DNA of 33,090 nt, taken from the IMG/VR virus record IMGVR_UViG_3300042389_000631, positions 1 through 33,090 of that record. The stretch is one strand, 5' to 3'. This stretch comes from a virus. Below the pieces are notes generated by a model. The model searched no databases and was not told the origin of the DNA. It was given only the letters and a program-made list of their open reading frames with translations. Within the stretch, counting starts at the first letter, position 1, and each line of letters starts with the position of its first letter. The position numbers and the translations under genes were made by a program. Shown here piece after piece: positions 28,722-33,090 of the stretch.

Positions 28722-29086
28722 TGGCTGACGAGATCACCCTCACGCTCAAGATGGCAGTCCTCAAGGGATCGCTTGCGCATACCGAGAATCCCGGCGCGAT
28801 CAGCGTCACGCTTTCCGGCAGCACCGCAATCGGAGGCGTGCAGACGATCGGCACGACGGCGGAAGTGATCATCATGAACGATGTCACCTCGCCTGGCTAC
28901 GCTTACTTCCGCAACACCGGCACGACGAACTTCGTCGAGATCGGTACGGGCACGGGCGGATCGTTCGTGGGCTTTGCGAAGCTCAAGGCCGGAGAGGCCG
29001 CGCTCATCCGTCTCACGACGGCGACGCCGACCGCGCGCGCCGACACCGCGGCGGTCAACCTCCAGTACTACATCCTCGCAGACTGA
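28721..29086 (+). CDS. Small tail protein
   Basis: 121 residues, TGATG junction with the previous gene. Beta-rich and Thr/Gly-rich (AISVTLSGSTAIGGVQTIGT, FRNTGTTNFVEIGTGTGG). It looks like a single beta-sandwich or fibre-like domain. The family is common in tail operons but unnamed here. Confidence 0.65.
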   Translation: MADEITLTLKMAVLKGSLAHTENPGAISVTLSGSTAIGGVQTIGTTAEVIIMNDVTSPGYAYFRNTGTTNFVEIGTGTGGSFVGFAKLKAGEAALIRLTTATPTARADTAAVNLQYYILAD

Positions 29087-29829
29087 TGCAGCTCCCCCGC
29101 TTCACATCCGGCGAGGTCGGTCGCCTGACCTTCGCGCACCTGAACGACCTCTTTGCGCGTCTCGAGGCGCTCGAAGCGGCGGCAAGGAATCCGCTCGGCG
29201 GTGCCGGCATCCGAGGCCGATCCATCACCGCGAAGATCACGGGTCAGCCTGCTGGCGGCGTGTATACATGGGTCGAGGTACATCGCGACGGCGAAGCATG
29301 GGTCGACAAGCCGGACGGGCTTTCGTCGAAGGATCCGTCGCTCGATCCTCCGGACGACGACAAGGCGTTCCCGATCATCGGTGCGATCACCGAGCCGTAT
29401 CCGATCCCGGTCGCGATCACGCCGCAGTACCGGAAGGACGGCTCTCTGTTCTACTCTCCTGCCTCGCCTGGCGAGGGAGGCGCGGCGTTCTACAAGATCA
29501 TCCAATACTCGCCGATGGAGGAAAACAAGTCGTGGCAATACACGATGAAGAAGCAGATCGTCGAGCTTGAGAACAACACGCCTAAGTGGAAGAACGATCC
29601 AAACTCCGGAAATGTGGTCGGGCTGAACGGAGCAGAGAACAGAGCCGACACCGGATTCAACCAACAGACAAACGACCTCTTTGGAGTTGGTTGGGCTAGA
29701 CCTCCCGGCGGTGTCGTGATTGCACGAAATCCGATCCAGCCTGGAATCATCGTCCACGCTCAGCCGATCAGCGGAACGAGCTACTACGGATTCCACGCCG
29801 GCAACGGCTACACGACGGTCTGCCTCTAG
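29086..29829 (+). CDS. Tail protein
   Basis: 247 residues, overlapping the previous stop. The N terminus (FTSGEVGRLTFAHLNDLFAR) is a helix suited to trimerisation or attachment, followed by beta-rich sequence with many Pro and Gly residues. No enzyme motif is seen. Likely part of the tail tip or a fibre base. Confidence 0.6.
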   Translation: MQLPRFTSGEVGRLTFAHLNDLFARLEALEAAARNPLGGAGIRGRSITAKITGQPAGGVYTWVEVHRDGEAWVDKPDGLSSKDPSLDPPDDDKAFPIIGAITEPYPIPVAITPQYRKDGSLFYSPASPGEGGAAFYKIIQYSPMEENKSWQYTMKKQIVELENNTPKWKNDPNSGNVVGLNGAENRADTGFNQQTNDLFGVGWARPPGGVVIARNPIQPGIIVHAQPISGTSYYGFHAGNGYTTVCL

Positions 29830-29831
29830 CC

Positions 29832-30827
29832 ATGTTCATGCACTCATGCTGCTGCGAGCCGGGGAATCCCGCGATCTGCGATCCTTTCGAGGACGACTGC
29901 CCGAGCACCGTTCTCTGGGGGCCGCGAACGAAGTGCCAGGCGACGGTTGACTACACGGTTGTCTGTCCTCCTTGGTGCGCCAACGGAGTCGACATCGGGC
30001 CGATCGACCTCTACAAGCGCAGGAGCATAGAGATCGAGTTCGATCAATGCGTCCTCACTCGTGTCGTGCAGGGGAACACGCGATTCTTCCAAGGTCAAGG
30101 ACGCGCAAGCGTAAAGGTCGAAGAGGCAGCTCAGATCGCGCGCGAGAAGTTTGAGGACTGCTTTGGCGGACAGACGATTCTTTTCTGCTCGCCGTATCAG
30201 GCTTCGTACAACCACGAAGTCGACATGAAGATCTTTCTGTATTGCGACTTCTCGCAGATCTTTGGAACCTTCGAGCAGTTCATCCAGAACCCGTGCGTCG
30301 AGCAGCCTCGACCTGACGATATCGGATATGTGGTCGCGATCGCCTCAAGCTGCTTCAAGATCGACAATGCGAGTCGGTTCTACAAGTCAATCCCGACTCC
30401 GTCATCTCAGCCTGGCATCTACGAGTGCACGGAGGAAGACGCATATCTGAATGCGCCGCGCAGCGGATGGGCTTGGTACGCGTACTACCGAAAGGGAGAC
30501 TGCATCATTCGGCAGTCGACGCCGCTTGTCTGGAAGCGGTTCTATGGCGGATTCGCAAACTGGTCGGCGACCGGAACCTCAAATCCTGCGCCGTGCTTTG
30601 TGAATGGCGCGATCTTTAGCGCGACCGACAGCGACTTCGCCGTTCGCAAGACTGCAACCGGATGCGACTTCGACTGGGAGCGCAACCTGTCAGTTAGCGC
30701 GGTCATTCCCGGCACCTGTCAAAGAGCATCTGGCGCGACCTTCGGCGAGGTGCCGACCTGCGCGCAGGTTCTTTCAGGATCCTGCACGCAGATAAGCGTA
30801 CAGATGGACATCCCGACGATCACATGA
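29832..30827 (+). CDS. Cysteine-rich tail protein
   Basis: 331 residues with about 21 Cys, including C6-C7-C8 and regularly spaced pairs throughout, unusual for a phage tail protein made in the reducing cytoplasm. There is no signal peptide. It may bind zinc or form disulfides after release. Otherwise beta-rich with aromatic clusters (RSGWAWYAYYRKGDC). No family recognised. It overlaps the next, also Cys-rich, gene by ATGA. Confidence 0.65.
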   Translation: MFMHSCCCEPGNPAICDPFEDDCPSTVLWGPRTKCQATVDYTVVCPPWCANGVDIGPIDLYKRRSIEIEFDQCVLTRVVQGNTRFFQGQGRASVKVEEAAQIAREKFEDCFGGQTILFCSPYQASYNHEVDMKIFLYCDFSQIFGTFEQFIQNPCVEQPRPDDIGYVVAIASSCFKIDNASRFYKSIPTPSSQPGIYECTEEDAYLNAPRSGWAWYAYYRKGDCIIRQSTPLVWKRFYGGFANWSATGTSNPAPCFVNGAIFSATDSDFAVRKTATGCDFDWERNLSVSAVIPGTCQRASGATFGEVPTCAQVLSGSCTQISVQMDIPTIT

Positions 30828-31099
30828 GCTGCAAGCACCACAACGGCAACGGATGCTCGCTCGGCCTCTACGGCGGTCGGCCGTCGCCAGGCGTCTGCGG
30901 GATGTGCGAGAAGTACGACGGGCCGGCGCGCGGAGCCGGAGACATCGTGCATCGCGTCGCCCGTGCGACCGGGATCGCGACCGTCGCAAAGGCCGTCGAG
31001 CGCGCGACCGGCAAGCCGTGCGGATGCGCGCAGCGGCGCGCCGCGCTCAACGCCGCGCTCCCGCTGCCCGATGAGAACACCGATGAGCGCGCTTCCTAA
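30824..31099 (+). CDS. Small Cys-rich tail-associated protein
   Basis: 91 residues. C3, C11, C25-x2-C28 near the start and a CGC motif in GKPCGCAQRRAALN. The second half (IVHRVARATGIATVAKAVER) followed by a Cys pair and ERR/QRR is a pattern I associate with small proteins near phage fibre genes. Probably metal-binding; function unknown. Confidence 0.6.
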   Translation: MSCKHHNGNGCSLGLYGGRPSPGVCGMCEKYDGPARGAGDIVHRVARATGIATVAKAVERATGKPCGCAQRRAALNAALPLPDENTDERAS

Positions 31100-31439
31100 T
31101 CCCGTCTTCCGCTCAGACCTCCGAGCTCGGAAGCTCGTGTCGGAGATCCCGACGACGACGGCGCGGTCGCTCTACCAATGCCCGTCAACGAAGACTTGCG
31201 AAATCAAGTCGATCGTCATCACGAACATCCACTCGGGCAGCACGACGGTGACCCTCTATCACCTCCGGCCGGGCGAGACGGTCGCGACGCGGAACGCGCT
31301 GTACTACGAGGTCACGGTCTCGAAGAACGCCGTGCTCCAAGACACCGGCCCGTACTACCTCGGGCCAGGCGACTCGCTCTGGATCCTCTGCTCGACCGGA
31401 AACCATGTGACCGTGACGCTCTACGGGATCGAGGAATAA
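31083..31439 (+). CDS. Small beta-rich tail protein
   Basis: 118 residues overlapping the previous gene by 17 bases. EIKSIVITNIHSGSTTVTLY and YYLGPGDSLWILCSTGNHVT look like a jelly-roll-type beta domain, as in phage fibre accessory proteins. No family name is certain. Confidence 0.65.
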   Translation: MSALPNPVFRSDLRARKLVSEIPTTTARSLYQCPSTKTCEIKSIVITNIHSGSTTVTLYHLRPGETVATRNALYYEVTVSKNAVLQDTGPYYLGPGDSLWILCSTGNHVTVTLYGIEE

Positions 31440-31442
31440 CAG

Positions 31443-32816
31443 ATGGCACTTGTCTACGACGGATCGAACGGCCTCTTCACGCGCCTCGGGAAGATCATCT
31501 ATCTCCTCGACCTTGTGCGCGGCTACCAGTCGACGATCGTGACCGAGATCGCCGACATCAAGGCCGAGTATTCGAGCGCAGACTCCTACATGGTCGCGGC
31601 GCTCGGCGAGGCCGAGGCGCAGGCGAAGAGCCTCGACCCGCTGCTCGCGTCGCTCCAGTCTGCCGCGGCGACGACGCTCATAGAGATGTGCTACGCGGAG
31701 GCAACCGCCGGCAACGCGAACGCGATGCTCGCGAAGTCGACGCGCGACGCGATCATCTGGCTAATCAAGCAGATGAAGACAAACTCCGAGACGATCAAGC
31801 GCAACACGGTCGGCAAGGGCACGCTCACGGTCGACGCAGGGAACAACGGAAACGGCACGGTCGTGGCGCTCGTCGAGACGCCGAACATCCTGCTCGGCAA
31901 CTCGGCGAACTGGCCGAACATCCGCGCTGAGGTGCTCGACATCCGCTGCATCACGGACGCGCAGAACGGCGCGATCGCGCGCGGCGTCGAGATATTCCAG
32001 ATCCGCGGCCAGCCTGCGTTCTCGACGCTCGACCGCCGATACCCGGCCGGATCCGGCCGCGCGATTCAGGTGTCTGCGCTCTCCGCGAATGTCGACGCGG
32101 GGCCGCGATATCAGAACATCCTCACAAACTCCGACTTCGAGCAGATGACATCGAATGTGCCGGAGTTTTTCACGGTCTCGAGCGGCACGGCCGGCACGGA
32201 CTTCCTGACTGAGACGACAACCTTCTTCCGAAGCACGACCTGCATAAAGGCCGCGGCGACGGGCGTGACTTGGAAGCTTCGCCAAGCGCTCGGCACGGGC
32301 GCTGGAACGGTCGGCAAGCTCACGCCGGATCGGCCGTATGTCATCGCGTTCGCCGCGAAGAAGGATGTCGGCGCGACTGGCACATTCCGCGTCTCTGTGC
32401 AGGACGGCTCGGGCAATGTGATCGGCGGCGGCACCTTCGCGGCGACGGCGGCGCACGGCGCGCTCACGACTTCGTGGGCGCTTGTGACCGCGACGATCTT
32501 CGCGCCTCGCGTCATCCCGACCGAGACCTATCTCGTCGTCGAGACGACCGCCGGCGTCGCGACAGCCGCGATGTACATCGACGAGGTGATCGTCGCGGAG
32601 ATGGTGCAGCTCGCGCCAGGCTCGCAGTACCTCGCGATCCTCAGCGGCAGCACGGACTACAACGCCGACGACAACTTCTCGTATACATTCACGAACACCG
32701 GAAACGGCGCATTCGCTGTCGCGCTCGATCGCCTGTTCGGGATGTACGATCTCGGCCTCTGCCTGCCTGACGCGACTGCCGGCGCAGAGACGATCGCCGA
32801 CTCGCTCATCGCTTGA
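31443..32816 (+). CDS. Tail fibre/receptor-binding protein with carbohydrate-module-like domain
   Basis: 457 residues after GAGGAA. The N-terminal ~150 residues are helical, with an Ala-rich coiled-coil-like segment (about 40-110) suited to trimer formation. From about 220 the sequence (NILTNSDFEQMTSNVPEFFT through ETYLVVETTAGVATAAMYID) resembles the beta-sandwich carbohydrate-binding modules in fibre proteins. The C-terminal 44 residues recur, with small changes, at the left end of the window. Probably binds host surface glycan. Confidence 0.7.
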   Translation: MALVYDGSNGLFTRLGKIIYLLDLVRGYQSTIVTEIADIKAEYSSADSYMVAALGEAEAQAKSLDPLLASLQSAAATTLIEMCYAEATAGNANAMLAKSTRDAIIWLIKQMKTNSETIKRNTVGKGTLTVDAGNNGNGTVVALVETPNILLGNSANWPNIRAEVLDIRCITDAQNGAIARGVEIFQIRGQPAFSTLDRRYPAGSGRAIQVSALSANVDAGPRYQNILTNSDFEQMTSNVPEFFTVSSGTAGTDFLTETTTFFRSTTCIKAAATGVTWKLRQALGTGAGTVGKLTPDRPYVIAFAAKKDVGATGTFRVSVQDGSGNVIGGGTFAATAAHGALTTSWALVTATIFAPRVIPTETYLVVETTAGVATAAMYIDEVIVAEMVQLAPGSQYLAILSGSTDYNADDNFSYTFTNTGNGAFAVALDRLFGMYDLGLCLPDATAGAETIADSLIA

Positions 32817-33090
32817 GGTGCTCGAGCAGGGAGTGCCGCGCCTGGGAGACGAGGACGCGCAGTTCGTCGTCGTCGCATAGGTCGAGCGTCAGCGTCAGCA
32901 GGTCATAGGATTCCCACGAGAGCGATGCGAGGCCGAACGATCGCGCGGCGTCGCGCCGGATCATTCCCGCCTGAATATTCACGGCTCTGATGGATACCAG
33001 AGCCTCGCGCGCTGCGACCTGTACGCGTACTGCGAGGAGTTTCTCCGGCAGATTCAGGGGAATTTTGTGTGGAATATCTGGTCTCCGGTC
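32681..33090. repeat. Right copy of imperfect terminal direct repeat
   Basis: Partner of 1-410 (22 substitutions in 410 bases). The last 122 bases are identical to 289-410. Consistent with genome circularity and two coexisting strain variants. Confidence 0.85.
32806..33090 (-). CDS. Second copy of the minus-strand gene, N-terminus cut by window end
   Basis: The same frame as 126-428, here ending with TGA in place of TAA and lacking its first residues beyond the edge. The 95 residues shown differ from the left copy at two positions. Read as a strain variant of one locus. Confidence 0.7.
   Translation of the reverse strand, partial: DRRPDIPHKIPLNLPEKLLAVRVQVAAREALVSIRAVNIQAGMIRRDAARSFGLASLSWESYDLLTLTLDLCDDDELRVLVSQARHSLLEHLKR

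Overview
The window reads as one essentially complete genome of a tailed double-stranded DNA phage with siphovirus architecture (Caudoviricetes). Genes are packed head to tail on the + strand, many sharing ATGA or GTGA stop/start overlaps. The DNA is GC-rich with strong Shine-Dalgarno sites. I see no tRNA or rRNA genes, integrase, repressor, polymerase, helicase or primase. A nested lipoprotein of o-spanin type suggests a Gram-negative (two-membrane) host. I cannot name the host or a close relative. The first 410 bases recur as the last 410 bases with 22 differences, so the genome is probably circular or circularly permuted with a unit of about 32.68 kb, assembled from a mixed population.

Layout. 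1-428: the end of the last tail gene and one convergent minus-strand gene. 461-9336: early/accessory region with a Bet-type annealase, a gene ending in an SSB-like tip, an i-type (destabilase-like) lysozyme, a Gp157-family protein, a CsrA-like protein with a zinc ribbon, an AT-rich Mom-like DNA-modification cassette bounded by short direct repeats, an HNH nuclease, a resolvase-like nuclease and a metallophosphoesterase. A 648-bp control region (1795-2442) holds terminators, promoter-like elements and palindromes. 9348-9865: holin-like protein and overlapping spanin-like genes. 9862-11908: HTH protein, glycine-rich adhesin, two small proteins and an FkbM methyltransferase. 11905-14533: ParB/DNA-methyltransferase fusion and both terminase subunits. 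14533-19918: a 1083-residue portal-MuF fusion, prohead protease and major capsid protein. 19937-23302: a decoration-type protein, a second copy of that domain carrying an SGNH esterase inside it, and a glycosyltransferase. 23287-25583: head completion and connector genes. 25591-32816: tail tube, chaperones joined by a -1 frameshift, a short tape measure, and tail tip and fibre genes, two of them very cysteine-rich.

How it fits together. The structural half is a standard HK97-type head plus siphovirus tail plan, in canonical order. The unusual biology is in the accessory layer. One gene (Mom-like) and one fusion (ParB-MTase) would modify the phage DNA against restriction. A CsrA-like protein could control translation, and three early genes share a palindrome + Shine-Dalgarno leader that could be an operator or a translational control site. 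The head-surface cluster combines a decoration domain, an esterase nested within that domain, and a glycosyltransferase, suggesting enzymes displayed on or acting at the virion surface. Most functional names here rest on motif recognition by eye; no database search was run.
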